Source of the DNA: a virus
Strand: one strand, 5' to 3'
Length of the DNA: 64,000 nucleotides
IMG/VR virus record: IMGVR_UViG_3300043399_000371
Coordinates: 36,285-100,284 of that record
The notes beneath the pieces were generated by a model, which saw only the letters and a program-made list of their open reading frames with translations, ran no database searches and had not been told where the DNA came from. Positions 16,428-25,250 of this stretch are shown here, one piece after another (positions within the stretch are counted from its first letter, which is position 1; every line of letters starts with the position of its first letter). A program made the translations under genes and the position numbers.

Positions 16428-16449
16428 TTAGGAATCTCCTTGTGATATC

Positions 16450-16457
16450 TTTATTTA
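16450..16457 (-). promoter_or_regulatory. Late promoter box TATAAATA
   Basis: Exact late box on the minus strand 23 nt before the gp22 start codon, in the gap between gp21 and gp22. It should drive gp22 and gp23, the most abundant head products. Confidence 0.65.
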
Positions 16458-16462
16458 TAAAA

Positions 16463-17113
16463 TTAAAGTTTTCGTAAATATTGTTCAAAAAGCTTTAGCG
16501 CAATAGTTTCAACTTGGGCACTAGATGCTTCTTTAATCATTCTTTTTGCATTATCGAAGTCTTTTTCGGTATACTTACCATCAACGATAACCCATTCTTT
16601 ATTTTCCATGATGCCATTAACAAAAGCACCGGGGGCGGATGGATCTGCAACAACATCTGCTGCTGTAGCCAACCTTAAATCGTCTTGGACTAAGTTATAA
16701 CCTTCTTTGGTCATAGTTAAAGAACCCAAGGCGCGTGATGAAACTCCTAGGTTTACACCACTCTCAATTAGGTTTTTCACTATTTGACCATAAGGTGTTT
16801 CTAATACTAAAGCTTTGCCTCTGAATGTATTACCTTCTTCTTTTAGAGAAACGATTTTAATACAGGCTCGCTCTAGGTTTAATGATGGTGTATCTGGATG
16901 ACCTAGTTCACCCAAAGCACGATTTGTTTTGATATATTCTTCATTATATCTACCAACTTCGCGTCTTAGTGTGTCCATTTTATACATTCTATTATTTCTA
17001 TTAACAGCATCACCAACTAAGAATGTTCCTTCGATGAAAAGCTTTTTCTTTCCGTTTTCTGATGCTTCTGTTAAATATTGAATGTCATCAATAGTTTCTG
17101 TTATTAGTTTCAT
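16463..17113 (-). CDS. gp21: Prohead maturation protease gp21
   Basis: A 216-residue serine protease of the herpes-protease-like fold (T4 gp21 212 aa). The catalytic His lies in ALGELGHP (H72) and the Ser in GVNLGVSSRALG (S125 or S126). The ATAADVVADPSAPGAFV block is the conserved C-terminal part. It cleaves gp22, gp23, gp67 and gp68 after LxE/IxE sites during head maturation. It lies between the small genes for the prohead core and gp22. Confidence 0.93.
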   Translation of the reverse strand: MKLITETIDDIQYLTEASENGKKKLFIEGTFLVGDAVNRNNRMYKMDTLRREVGRYNEEYIKTNRALGELGHPDTPSLNLERACIKIVSLKEEGNTFRGKALVLETPYGQIVKNLIESGVNLGVSSRALGSLTMTKEGYNLVQDDLRLATAADVVADPSAPGAFVNGIMENKEWVIVDGKYTEKDFDNAKRMIKEASSAQVETIALKLFEQYLRKL

Positions 17114-17114
17114 T

Positions 17115-17468
17115 TTAGATACCTACTAATGGTGTGTTATATGTTGTGTCTTTTGTTACTTCCATTACAACTGTTCCACCAGAAGTAACAGTAATAACGA
17201 TTGCTGATGTTTGGTTTTTACTTACTACATGACCAATTTCAGAGAAACGCATATCGCCGCCACCAAATAGTTCCAATAAAACTTCTCCATTTCTTGCGAT
17301 TGTTATGCTGCCATTTGTAGTCCACATAACTCTCTTAATAGATGCAGAATTAACAGTTTCTACTGATACGTTTGATGATAGATTAGCTAATTGTATTGTT
17401 GATGTTCCTGCACCTGTATATCTGATAATAGAGGCGGAACGTAATGAATTTGTAATTTCTTGTGCCAT
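17115..17468 (-). CDS. Small conserved virion-type protein, function unknown
   Basis: A 117-residue strand-rich protein (SASIIRYTGAGTSTIQLANL, KRVMWTTNGSITIARNGEVLLEL, AIVITVTSGGTVVMEVTKD) without charged helices. No family is recognised. It lies between gp68 and gp21 with 1-nt gaps, so it is made with the prohead proteins. A decoration or core protein would fit the position and beta-rich make-up, but this is inference. Confidence 0.65.
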   Translation of the reverse strand: MAQEITNSLRSASIIRYTGAGTSTIQLANLSSNVSVETVNSASIKRVMWTTNGSITIARNGEVLLELFGGGDMRFSEIGHVVSKNQTSAIVITVTSGGTVVMEVTKDTTYNTPLVGI

Positions 17469-17469
17469 T

Positions 17470-17886
17470 TTATCTTAGTCCTAAAGAATATCTTCTACGC
17501 ATTGACATTTTACGTTTTAATAATGTTCTCGACAGTCTAGCCCTTCTTGACGATTTCCATTGTCTTTTAAGAGCCTGTGATCTACGCATTCTGTCATATG
17601 CGGAAATTCGTTTTATAGATCTACCAGAAACCATATATCCTTTTATGGCCGATCTAGTTCTATTTGTTTGAACTATAATTCTACCTTTGGCGTCTCTTCT
17701 GACACGTTTTCTTATTTTATGAATCCTACCCATCCTTACGATGTTATGATTCTCTTCAAGTTGTTCAAGAGCAATATATTGTTTAGCCTCATCAAGATAA
17801 TTCATAGACTTTTCTGTTAGTCTTTTGTATATGAGATCTTTCGCCTCTTGTAATTTATTTTCTATTAATAGATTTATAATATTCAT
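17470..17886 (-). CDS. gp68: Prohead core protein gp68-like
   Basis: A 138-residue protein that is strongly basic in its last 90 residues (VRMGRIHKIRKRVRRDAKGR, then RRSQALKRQWKSSRRARLSR). T4 gp68 (141 aa) has the same size, position and arginine/lysine-rich IKRxGR/IKGF pattern. It is a component of the prohead core, cleaved by gp21. It starts at the stop of the upstream gene (TAATG-type overlap). Confidence 0.75.
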   Translation of the reverse strand: MNIINLLIENKLQEAKDLIYKRLTEKSMNYLDEAKQYIALEQLEENHNIVRMGRIHKIRKRVRRDAKGRIIVQTNRTRSAIKGYMVSGRSIKRISAYDRMRRSQALKRQWKSSRRARLSRTLLKRKMSMRRRYSLGLR

Positions 17887-18512
17887 TATTGATTATCTGA
17901 TAAAAATTGCTTTAGCTTATTATATGTATTTTCATTATTATTAATCATTTCAATCATCATTTGCTTATTCTCTTCATCTAACTTCAGATATAATTCGAAT
18001 AATGAAGACACAACATCTCTTTCATCTGTTATTGTCTCTTCTGCTTGAATGTTGATTTTTGCAACTTCGTCATCTATAATGGGAACAGTAAAATATTTAT
18101 CTAATTTTTCATTGTGATAAACGGCAACTTTAATTTTTCCATTTATCATTCTTATGTTTTTTCTTTTTAATACGAGAACATAAGGTGCTTCTTCAACAGA
18201 TTCGTTTATCTCTGTTGTGTCTTCTTTTCGAAGATTTAAAGCTTGAATATATTTTTTATAATATTTTGTGAAAAGATCTATAGTTCTATCTTTATCTTGT
18301 TCAGCATCATTAGAACCAACATCCGGACCAGAAATACCTATTGGGGATGGGGCTTTCTTGCCCACCTGAATTCTTCTTGCTCGGACAGTTCGGTAGACAG
18401 GACGACCTTCTGAATCTATATCAGGAACTTGTTTAGAGTCACTTCCATAGACATATCTACCTTCACCTTGCACTTCATTAAGTTGTGTCTTTATTTGGTC
18501 TAATGTTTTCAT
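17886..18512 (-). CDS. Hypothetical prohead-region protein
   Basis: A 208-residue acidic/polar protein between gp67 and gp68. It begins MKTLDQIKTQLNEVQGEGRYVYG; the middle has TKYYKKYIQALNLRKED, then strand-like APYVLVLKRKNIRMINGKIKVAVYH and a C-terminal helix. I do not recognise it. The position suggests a prohead core or connector protein; marine T4-like phages often have an extra gene here. It shares one base with the gp68 start. Confidence 0.6.
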   Translation of the reverse strand: MKTLDQIKTQLNEVQGEGRYVYGSDSKQVPDIDSEGRPVYRTVRARRIQVGKKAPSPIGISGPDVGSNDAEQDKDRTIDLFTKYYKKYIQALNLRKEDTTEINESVEEAPYVLVLKRKNIRMINGKIKVAVYHNEKLDKYFTVPIIDDEVAKINIQAEETITDERDVVSSLFELYLKLDEENKQMMIEMINNNENTYNKLKQFLSDNQ

Positions 18513-18515
18513 TGC

Positions 18516-18680
18516 TTATTCTGTTTCTGGAACTTCTTGTTTAAATAAGTTTTGTGCGACTTCTTTTTTTCTTGCATCTAAAGCATCTAAAGCAAAACTT
18601 GAAAGCAAATCATTTATCGCTTCCTTTGCTTGTGCTGCATCGCCTTGGGCAGCATATTTAATAATGTCTACTGAATTCAT
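18516..18680 (-). CDS. gp67: Prohead core protein gp67-like
   Basis: A 54-residue protein (MNSVDIIKYAAQGDAAQAKE..., ending FKQEVPETE). It fits the T4 gp67 pattern of a short helix starting xxIIxxxxxGDxxxAKxxF with a C-terminal acidic tail; T4 gp67 is 80 residues with a longer acidic tail. It lies just after gp20, as in T4. AAGGGTG lies 5 nt before the ATG. It is a prohead scaffold component and a gp21 substrate. Confidence 0.8.
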   Translation of the reverse strand: MNSVDIIKYAAQGDAAQAKEAINDLLSSFALDALDARKKEVAQNLFKQEVPETE

Positions 18681-18691
18681 AAAATCACCCT

Positions 18692-20356
18692 TTATCTTTT
18701 ATTTAGTAATGTAGAATATTTATTAACTTGAGAATCTAGCATAGGAGTTCTGGATTCCGTTTCCTGATTATCTTCAGAATTGTCTTCTGGAGGATACTCA
18801 TTTGGGTCAACTTGTTCCGGTTGTTGTTCTGCTGCTGCTTGATCCTGAGTTAATGATGTCACACCATTAGCTTCATCTTCTTGCATTTCTGCTTCTAGTT
18901 CTTCTATCTCTTGTTCATTTTGCTGAAGAACATATTTCTTGACCCATTTCATTGAATAGTATTTTCCGATGTATGGATCAATCATTCCTAATGAAGTCAA
19001 TCTTTCTCTCAACAATTCTGCATCACGAAGTTCTGTGAAGTTGTTATCTTTCTTATAATCGTAGTAGATCGATTCTTTGAAATCTTCCCACTCTTCTCTT
19101 GTGCAAACACCCTTAAGCGCAAGTTGAATACCTAGTGCTTGGTCGAATATTTGGGAGAATTTGATTCTCAATCTTTGAATAAACTTTGAGAACTTAACTT
19201 CGTCTCTAGTTACTTCTGTTGATCTACCAACACCAATCATTCCACCATCAGTTGGTTCTAGTCTTGAGATTGGAACGTTTAGTGAATTCAATAGTTTCTT
19301 TCTGAAATAAACAACGTCTTCGATTTCACCAAGATTCTGTCCTGCTGGTAATGTTGTGATTTCTGTGCCCTTACCACCTTCTCTTCGTGGTAGCCAGAAA
19401 TCTTCTAGCATTGAGAGGTGTTTACGATCATCTCTTAGTTCACCTGTTGATGCGTCATATACCATTTTGTTACGATACTTAATCATAACGTCACGTAGAT
19501 ATTGTTCGGCTTTACCTTTTGGAAGATTACCAACGTCGATGTAGAATATTCTTCTTTCTGGTGCGCGAGAAAGCCTATAGATAACGACTGCATCCTCAAT
19601 CATTCTAAGTTGATTGAGAGGTTTAATTGCTTTGTGTAGGTAAGAGATAACGAATGTGTTCTTAGCATCCATCAAACCAGAGTTGACATTGATGATGGAA
19701 TCTGGTGAAATACGTACACCTTGATTCACGCTTGCTGTGTATGTCTGTGTGGTTGTACCTCTTTCGGTATACACATAATACTCAGCAATAGATTTGATAA
19801 TCATTGCTCCAGTTTTTGCGTCTTTTTCTCTATTGATCTCACGAACTTTTCTAATCTTTCGTGGATCAATATATCTTAATTCTTTGATACCTTCTTTTGG
19901 ATTAGCTTCGTCAACAACTATTTGATAAAAAATTCTACCATCGATATACCATCTTTTGAAAAGGTCATCTGCTAGAGTTTTGAAGTTCAACATTTTCTGA
20001 ACATTTTCGAACTCTTCAATGATTTTCTTTTTGATTGTTTCTGGTTGTTTTAGTTTATCAAGATTAATGTCTACAATTTTACCAAACTCATCTCTAGTAA
20101 TTGCTTCATTGACAATCTCATCGATAGCCATTTCCAATTCTGGATGGTTTGCCATTTCACGATAACGTGTTATCAGTTCTAGTTCATTTCGAACAGAACC
20201 TTCTAGATCGACGTATGTGCCATAATACGCATTAGATGTGATAGTAACTGCACCATCATCCAATGCTTCTGTTGGTAAAGTGAATACTGGTTGAGATGGT
20301 TTTTGGGTATCAACAATACCTTCTCTACCAATAGTAAAACCGAATAGTTTAATCAT
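18692..20356 (-). CDS. gp20: Portal vertex protein gp20
   Basis: A 554-residue portal (T4 524 aa). Diagnostic blocks include ELITRYREMANHPELEMAIDEIVNEA, LRYIDPRKIRKVREI, RAPERRIFYIDVGNLPKGKAEQYL, EITTLPAGQNLGEIEDVVYFRKKL and SLNVPISRL. The twelve-subunit ring is the DNA entry channel and head-tail joint. The C-terminal about 60 residues are acidic, glutamine-rich and likely disordered. GGAGATA lies 9 nt upstream of the ATG. Confidence 0.97.
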   Translation of the reverse strand: MIKLFGFTIGREGIVDTQKPSQPVFTLPTEALDDGAVTITSNAYYGTYVDLEGSVRNELELITRYREMANHPELEMAIDEIVNEAITRDEFGKIVDINLDKLKQPETIKKKIIEEFENVQKMLNFKTLADDLFKRWYIDGRIFYQIVVDEANPKEGIKELRYIDPRKIRKVREINREKDAKTGAMIIKSIAEYYVYTERGTTTQTYTASVNQGVRISPDSIINVNSGLMDAKNTFVISYLHKAIKPLNQLRMIEDAVVIYRLSRAPERRIFYIDVGNLPKGKAEQYLRDVMIKYRNKMVYDASTGELRDDRKHLSMLEDFWLPRREGGKGTEITTLPAGQNLGEIEDVVYFRKKLLNSLNVPISRLEPTDGGMIGVGRSTEVTRDEVKFSKFIQRLRIKFSQIFDQALGIQLALKGVCTREEWEDFKESIYYDYKKDNNFTELRDAELLRERLTSLGMIDPYIGKYYSMKWVKKYVLQQNEQEIEELEAEMQEDEANGVTSLTQDQAAAEQQPEQVDPNEYPPEDNSEDNQETESRTPMLDSQVNKYSTLLNKR

Positions 20357-20998
20357 TTATAAATATCTCCACTCACCATTTTGTTGTAGCCTATCCCATA
20401 TCATTTTATAAGTATATCCTTCTATTTGTTTTGCAGCATCTTTTATACTTCCATACACACCAAAAGGAGTTATGATACTTTTTGAATTGTTGTTTTTGCT
20501 CCCGGTTTGATTAACATGACCACGCTTTCCTCGCATATTATTTTTATGTTCTTCTGTTTTGGGAACACCTTTCAATTTTTCTTTTGCTGCTCTTGCTGCT
20601 AATGATTGTATTATTTTTATATATTTTTCTATATGATCAAGATGTTTTTTTCTACTTATTGGATTTCTCTGGCCCAATTTTGTTTTTTCGCCATGAAGCT
20701 TTTTATCGATAACTGTATTGCCGCCTTGTCCCTCTTCATTACACAAATTAGCCCATTCTTTTGAATTAATAACATCATACTTTAAAGAGTATTCTAAAGC
20801 AACTTTTTTAAATTCATTCTTATCTTCTGTCATAAAAACACATTCTGTTTTGATATGTTTTCCATGTTTTTTTAAATGCAATTTCCAATATGTACCAGAT
20901 CCAGAATATCGTTCACAGTCTGAAAATGATTGTGCTTCGTGTTTACACAGATATTTTAAACCTGTTTTTTCGTGAGTTTTTATTAAAAGATATACCAT
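20357..20998 (-). CDS. Putative homing endonuclease (GIY-YIG-like with C-terminal NUMOD-type domain)
   Basis: About 213 residues from the ATG at 20998; the open frame extends further into the end of gp19. MVYLLIKTHEKTGLKYLCKHE and YSGSGTYWKLHLKKHG match a phage endonuclease family (KYxGSGxYWxxHLKKHG). GKRGHVNQTG precedes a NUMOD-like C-terminal part (TPFGVYGSIKDAAKQIEGYT, then WDRLQQNGEWRYL). It is a free-standing mobile endonuclease inserted between gp19 and gp20. No good Shine-Dalgarno is visible, and it lies behind the gp19 terminator, so expression should be low. Confidence 0.72.
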   Translation of the reverse strand: MVYLLIKTHEKTGLKYLCKHEAQSFSDCERYSGSGTYWKLHLKKHGKHIKTECVFMTEDKNEFKKVALEYSLKYDVINSKEWANLCNEEGQGGNTVIDKKLHGEKTKLGQRNPISRKKHLDHIEKYIKIIQSLAARAAKEKLKGVPKTEEHKNNMRGKRGHVNQTGSKNNNSKSIITPFGVYGSIKDAAKQIEGYTYKMIWDRLQQNGEWRYL

Positions 20999-21011
20999 AT
21001 ATAAAAATATT

Positions 21012-21037
21012 AAAAGAGGGAAAAACTTCCCTCTTTT
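21012..21037 (-). terminator. Rho-independent terminator after gp19
   Basis: AAAAGAGGGAA (21012-21022) and TTCCCTCTTTT (21027-21037) form a perfect 11-bp stem with a 4-nt loop, two bases after the gp19 stop codon. T-rich sequence follows on the minus strand. Confidence 0.75.
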
Positions 21038-21039
21038 AT

Positions 21040-21585
21040 TTATTGTACTCCGTCCTCGACGGCTTCCCACCATTGATATGCTAAAGTAACGCTAAATTCT
21101 TCGATTTGATCATTTGCGCCCCAATCAACATCTATTGCACTAACATCTACAGGGAACATACCTATGAATTTATATTTCTTTAGAATATTTCCTGTTTTAC
21201 CATATTGATAAACATCGCTGTCTACTGTATAGTTTAGTGGTGATAGTGCTGCTGGATTACGTAAGTTTGTTACGTGAGTATTGATACCGACCAACCATCT
21301 TTCGAATGCGTTTCTGATTAAGAAGTCTTCGTCATTCATAATGGTGATTGTCCAGTTATCAAATGTACGATTACCAGCAAACTTTAGTTCACGACCAAAA
21401 TAATTTGCAGTAGCTATACCGATAGATGAACCGGGTAATTGTGCTGTCTTGCATAGGAATGTAGTTTTTACCTGTGCGTTTCCGGGTGCGGAAAACGATG
21501 GGAACGGTAAAGAAACTTCAAACAAATTAGGACGGGCACCATCACCAACCATCTGTGATCGAAACTCGTTTACATTAAAAGCCAT
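21040..21585 (-). CDS. gp19: Tail tube protein gp19
   Basis: A 181-residue protein. The pattern MVGDGARPNLFEVSLPFPSF, CKTAQLPGSSIG, ANYFGRELKFAGNRTFDNWT and TIMNDEDFLIRNAFERW matches T4 gp19 (163 aa), ending SVTLAYQWWE. Stacked hexamers form the inner tube through which DNA passes. It follows gp18, as in T4. GGAG lies upstream of the ATG. Confidence 0.95.
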   Translation of the reverse strand: MAFNVNEFRSQMVGDGARPNLFEVSLPFPSFSAPGNAQVKTTFLCKTAQLPGSSIGIATANYFGRELKFAGNRTFDNWTITIMNDEDFLIRNAFERWLVGINTHVTNLRNPAALSPLNYTVDSDVYQYGKTGNILKKYKFIGMFPVDVSAIDVDWGANDQIEEFSVTLAYQWWEAVEDGVQ

Positions 21586-21607
21586 TTAATTTCTCCTGTT
21601 ATTCTTT

Positions 21608-21642
21608 TATTTATGCGTCCACCAGTTATTTGATGGACGCAT
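21608..21642 (-). promoter_or_regulatory. Hairpin after gp18 with a late-box variant CATAAATA for gp19
   Basis: ATGCGTCCA (21613-21621) and TGGACGCAT (21634-21642) form a perfect 9-bp stem in the gap between gp18 and gp19. The proximal arm runs into CATAAATA (21615-21608, minus strand), a late-box variant 23 nt before the gp19 ATG. The hairpin may end or pause gp18 transcripts, or stabilise mRNA ends; a T-run is missing. Confidence 0.55.
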
Positions 21643-21652
21643 ATTATTTTAA

Positions 21653-23587
21653 TTAGAATCTACCAACAACTTCTTCAAATGCAACACCAGTTCTAACGGC
21701 AACAAAATTCAACTGAATGAAGTTGATAGAACGTGCTGGTTTGATGTAGATATCCCCAACGAACTCATTTCGATCAATAACTTCTGGAGTGTTATTTGTT
21801 TCATCACAAACCACACGGAAGTCATAGATACCACGACGACCTTGTACATCACGTAGATATGGCTCAACTAACGCAACAAATTGGGCGCGTGTAAATTGAT
21901 CATTGAATTCGAATAAGGTAGAACGTGCTGCTCTTGCAATTGTTTTCTCAAGAACGATAAACAATCTACGAACATTGATTCTATCAAATGCTGATGGACG
22001 AGATAGAAGAGTCTTATCGCCATACAACATTGTTCCTTCTCCGGGGAAGGTTACAACAGGATTTATCCCTTTTAAGTATAGGTCATCTCGTTCAGCTTTA
22101 CTTGCGTTCCATGCAAGTTTGATGACATTCTTAATGATTCCTCTGTTTAGACCAGCAGGAGAGAACCAAGGGTCACGATCATTATCTGTTCTTGCAGCTA
22201 GACCAGCAATGTCACCGTTTAATGGAACCCATCTGTAAGTGTCATTGTACTTGTCATACTGATATTTCCAAGTTGAATCCATTACTGCATATGAAGTGCT
22301 TGTCAATGAATTTCTTGTTGTTAGTACATCATTCAATTCTTGTCCATAGTTATCAACAACATCGTTCTTTGCTGGTGAAACGAAAACGATACAATCTTTT
22401 CGTGATTCGACCATTGCGATAATTGATGTGCAAACTGTTGCATTTGCTGGACCTGACATTACTAGTGAGATATCAACACTTTCTGGATTTGCAAACTTAT
22501 CGTATGCTTGGATTAGTTCGCCATTAGTTACGGAACTTGCTGAGGTTCCACCTGATAGTGTGTAGTAAAGGTTGTAAGAACCATCTTCTGCAAATGTTCT
22601 GTTGGCACCCTCTTGACCCCAATTTGTTTCAATTGATGGGTGTACTAGATGCCATAGGTAGCTTGATCTGTTATTAATTACTTCTTTGTAGTAATTTGTA
22701 GATCCATCAGAATTCTTAGCATCAGAGGCTTTTGATACGAAACCAAACTTCTCGATGATTGTCTCTTTTGTTCCTGTGATTAGACCTAAACGATCATATA
22801 CAACAATATGCATTTCATCGCTTGAACCATTTCTTGAAGAAACGTAATCTGAAGTTGCTGGAACATCTGAGAAATCGTTGTAATATTTCCAACGTCTTAC
22901 GATTGATGAGTTTGCTGGTACTGTTGCGCTAAATCCTTCTGCGACAGTAATGACGTTACCAGATCCATTAACTGCTGTAACAGAAACGAAATCTGTTCCA
23001 ACTTCACCTGAAGCTGAATTTGCTAGAGCGATTAGATCGCCAACTTTAATGTAGCTTGAGACATTTCCAGCAGCAGTTATTGAAGTATTACCTTCTGCTG
23101 TTGATGTTGCTACAATAGCGTTTGCAGTTGCAGTTGCTACGTTCATCGACCAAGCATTTGCATTTGGGCAGATTGAGATACCAAGTGTGTTACCAAATGA
23201 ACCAGCATATTTAGCAGCAAATTCACCATAAACTTCTAGTGATGAACTGTTGTTTGAGAAATACTGTTCGTATTGATCTGTGTTCTTAATAAGAACTGCT
23301 GTGTTTGTTGTTGCATTTTTAAGTGCGTTGTTTGCTGCACGAACAACTCTTACATTGTTTGAGTAAGCCAAGAAGTTTGCTACAGTAAACCAATTCTCAT
23401 ATGTGTTTGCTGTTGGCTCACCGAAAACTTCTACTAGCTTATTCTCGTTCGAAATAGTAACGATTTCATCGACTGGACCCCAATCAAAATTTCCAGCAAA
23501 AGCACCGATAGAAGTTGAAAGCGAAGGAATAATAGTTGTCAGATCTGTTTCTGAAACATTTATCCCCGGTGATAGTTGAAATGCCAT
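21653..23587 (-). CDS. gp18: Tail sheath protein gp18
   Basis: A 644-residue contractile sheath protein (T4 659). The start ISPGINVSETDLTTIIPS-type (SPGINVSETDLT) and the C-terminal block RRLFIVLEKTIARAARSTLFEFND, LVEPYLRDVQGRRGIYDFRV and FVGDIYIKPARSINFIQLNFVAVR are diagnostic. The protease-resistant middle part is rich in serine, threonine and asparagine. Rings of six wrap the gp19 tube and contract to drive the spike into the host envelope. GGAG lies before the ATG. Confidence 0.96.
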   Translation of the reverse strand: MAFQLSPGINVSETDLTTIIPSLSTSIGAFAGNFDWGPVDEIVTISNENKLVEVFGEPTANTYENWFTVANFLAYSNNVRVVRAANNALKNATTNTAVLIKNTDQYEQYFSNNSSSLEVYGEFAAKYAGSFGNTLGISICPNANAWSMNVATATANAIVATSTAEGNTSITAAGNVSSYIKVGDLIALANSASGEVGTDFVSVTAVNGSGNVITVAEGFSATVPANSSIVRRWKYYNDFSDVPATSDYVSSRNGSSDEMHIVVYDRLGLITGTKETIIEKFGFVSKASDAKNSDGSTNYYKEVINNRSSYLWHLVHPSIETNWGQEGANRTFAEDGSYNLYYTLSGGTSASSVTNGELIQAYDKFANPESVDISLVMSGPANATVCTSIIAMVESRKDCIVFVSPAKNDVVDNYGQELNDVLTTRNSLTSTSYAVMDSTWKYQYDKYNDTYRWVPLNGDIAGLAARTDNDRDPWFSPAGLNRGIIKNVIKLAWNASKAERDDLYLKGINPVVTFPGEGTMLYGDKTLLSRPSAFDRINVRRLFIVLEKTIARAARSTLFEFNDQFTRAQFVALVEPYLRDVQGRRGIYDFRVVCDETNNTPEVIDRNEFVGDIYIKPARSINFIQLNFVAVRTGVAFEEVVGRF

Positions 23588-23648
23588 GATTTCTCCTTAT
23601 TATTAGGTATATTCTTATTTTATATTTAGTATTTTGGGTTTTTGTGAA

Positions 23649-25250
23649 TTACTTCCAATAATCGAAACCATCAAAATGTATTTCTTCTTGCATTCCGTCA
23701 TCAATGAAACCAACAGGAGAAATGTTTTCTTCAATCAATAAATTTTGCTCTTCCAACATAACTTTTCTGATGTCTATGTTAGTGGAGTCTTTGAAATAAG
23801 ACTGTGCTGTCAACCAAGAAAAAAGAACCAGACCCATCACAAGGTCATCATTATTACCTTCTTCTGCTGCATAAGAATCCCTGATCCTAACAAAAGTGTT
23901 CAACTCTGCAATAGTATCAAAATCTTTTATCAACAATTTATCGTTCTCAATTAATGTTTTCAAGTTTGCACAACCAATCTTTTTTACAGATTTTGTTGTT
24001 TTTACACCAATACTGATATTTCGTTTGAAACCAGATGAAATGGTTTGACCTTTAATATGGTGTTGTTCTAATTTATAGATGTTGTCATACTCTAGATCAT
24101 AGTGTAAAATATCAACAACTTGCTGCCCAATATTATTTGTCTCAACAAGAACAAATGCCTCATTGTATTTCATGGCAACATTGAATATTATGGTTGGGAA
24201 AAATAGAAGTGGGAGATTGTTACTTCTATATTTTGCAACCTGTTTATATGGTATCTGTGTGACATCAATAACATTAATTGTTGAGTAGTCTGCCCCAACA
24301 CCCTCTGAACAGTCTACAGTACAGATATACAAATGCCCCTTGATTGGTTGTTCGTATATGTCGAGATTATCCGCAGAATATTCTGGGTTATTAAATGCCA
24401 ATGACCTAAGTTTTGCACCAGACACAAGAGTTGCAGATGAACCAATGAATTCGCCTTCAATCTCCTGTCTCCAAGATTCTTCTCCGTTATTTCGAATGAA
24501 TTCTTGTTTCCACTTTTCATCTCTACCGGGAACCATATCCCAACGAATTTCATATGGCACATAAGTAGATCTTTTCTCAATAGCATCCATCCACATTTTG
24601 TAAAATAGATTCAATCCATTTGGTGTGGAAATGATTACTACTTTGGAGGTTTGACCTGATGAAATTACTGGATATGTTGACTGGAAGAATTCGTATGCTA
24701 TACTGTTTTGAACGAATGCGAACTCGTCAAGGATTACACAGTTGAATGTTCCGCCTCGGACACCTGATGCTGATGTGGCATAAGCATAAATCTTGGATTT
24801 GTTTTCAAGTTCTATGTTACCACGGTTCCATTGAATGATACCTTGTTGTAACCACTTTGGAAGACCTTCATAAGAATATTTTATACGATCAAGAATCTCT
24901 CTTGCTAGTGAACCTTTGTTTGCAAGAATAGCTATCGAATAGTTTTCTTGAAATAGTACGCACCAAAGAGCATATGCTGCTGTGGTAGTTGTTTTACCAA
25001 CCTGTCTTGAAAGTTTAGCAATAGAGAATCTATTGTTGTGAATTACATCAATCAATTCTTCCTGAAAAGGCCACATCTCAAAAGGAACAAGACCTTTATC
25101 TACGTTTACGATCTTGATGTAATTCTTGATGAAGTAGATAGGATCATTCATGCACTTTATCAGTTCATGTGTCTGTTCCTCGGTGTAGACTACTTCTTCT
25201 CCGACCCTTTTTAAATTTTGATTACCTAAGTATCCTTTATCGTCACTCAT
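23649..25250 (-). CDS. gp17: Terminase large subunit gp17
   Basis: A 533-residue packaging motor (T4 610). The ATPase domain has Walker A SRQVGKTT (81-88) and Walker B VILDEF (171-176), with an ISTPNG coupling motif near 207. The RNase H-like nuclease has VDCSEGVGADYS (Asp312), VLVETNN and NDDLVMG for the metal-binding acids. It cuts concatemers and pumps DNA into the prohead through gp20. The ATG overlaps the Dps-like gene stop (TAATG). Confidence 0.97.
   Translation of the reverse strand: MSDDKGYLGNQNLKRVGEEVVYTEEQTHELIKCMNDPIYFIKNYIKIVNVDKGLVPFEMWPFQEELIDVIHNNRFSIAKLSRQVGKTTTTAAYALWCVLFQENYSIAILANKGSLAREILDRIKYSYEGLPKWLQQGIIQWNRGNIELENKSKIYAYATSASGVRGGTFNCVILDEFAFVQNSIAYEFFQSTYPVISSGQTSKVVIISTPNGLNLFYKMWMDAIEKRSTYVPYEIRWDMVPGRDEKWKQEFIRNNGEESWRQEIEGEFIGSSATLVSGAKLRSLAFNNPEYSADNLDIYEQPIKGHLYICTVDCSEGVGADYSTINVIDVTQIPYKQVAKYRSNNLPLLFFPTIIFNVAMKYNEAFVLVETNNIGQQVVDILHYDLEYDNIYKLEQHHIKGQTISSGFKRNISIGVKTTKSVKKIGCANLKTLIENDKLLIKDFDTIAELNTFVRIRDSYAAEEGNNDDLVMGLVLFSWLTAQSYFKDSTNIDIRKVMLEEQNLLIEENISPVGFIDDGMQEEIHFDGFDYWK

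Noticed and set aside
20340-20362. TATAAATA on the plus strand near the gp20 start
   Set aside because: It points against the only genes present and overlaps the gp20 RBS region; no plus-strand gene follows.
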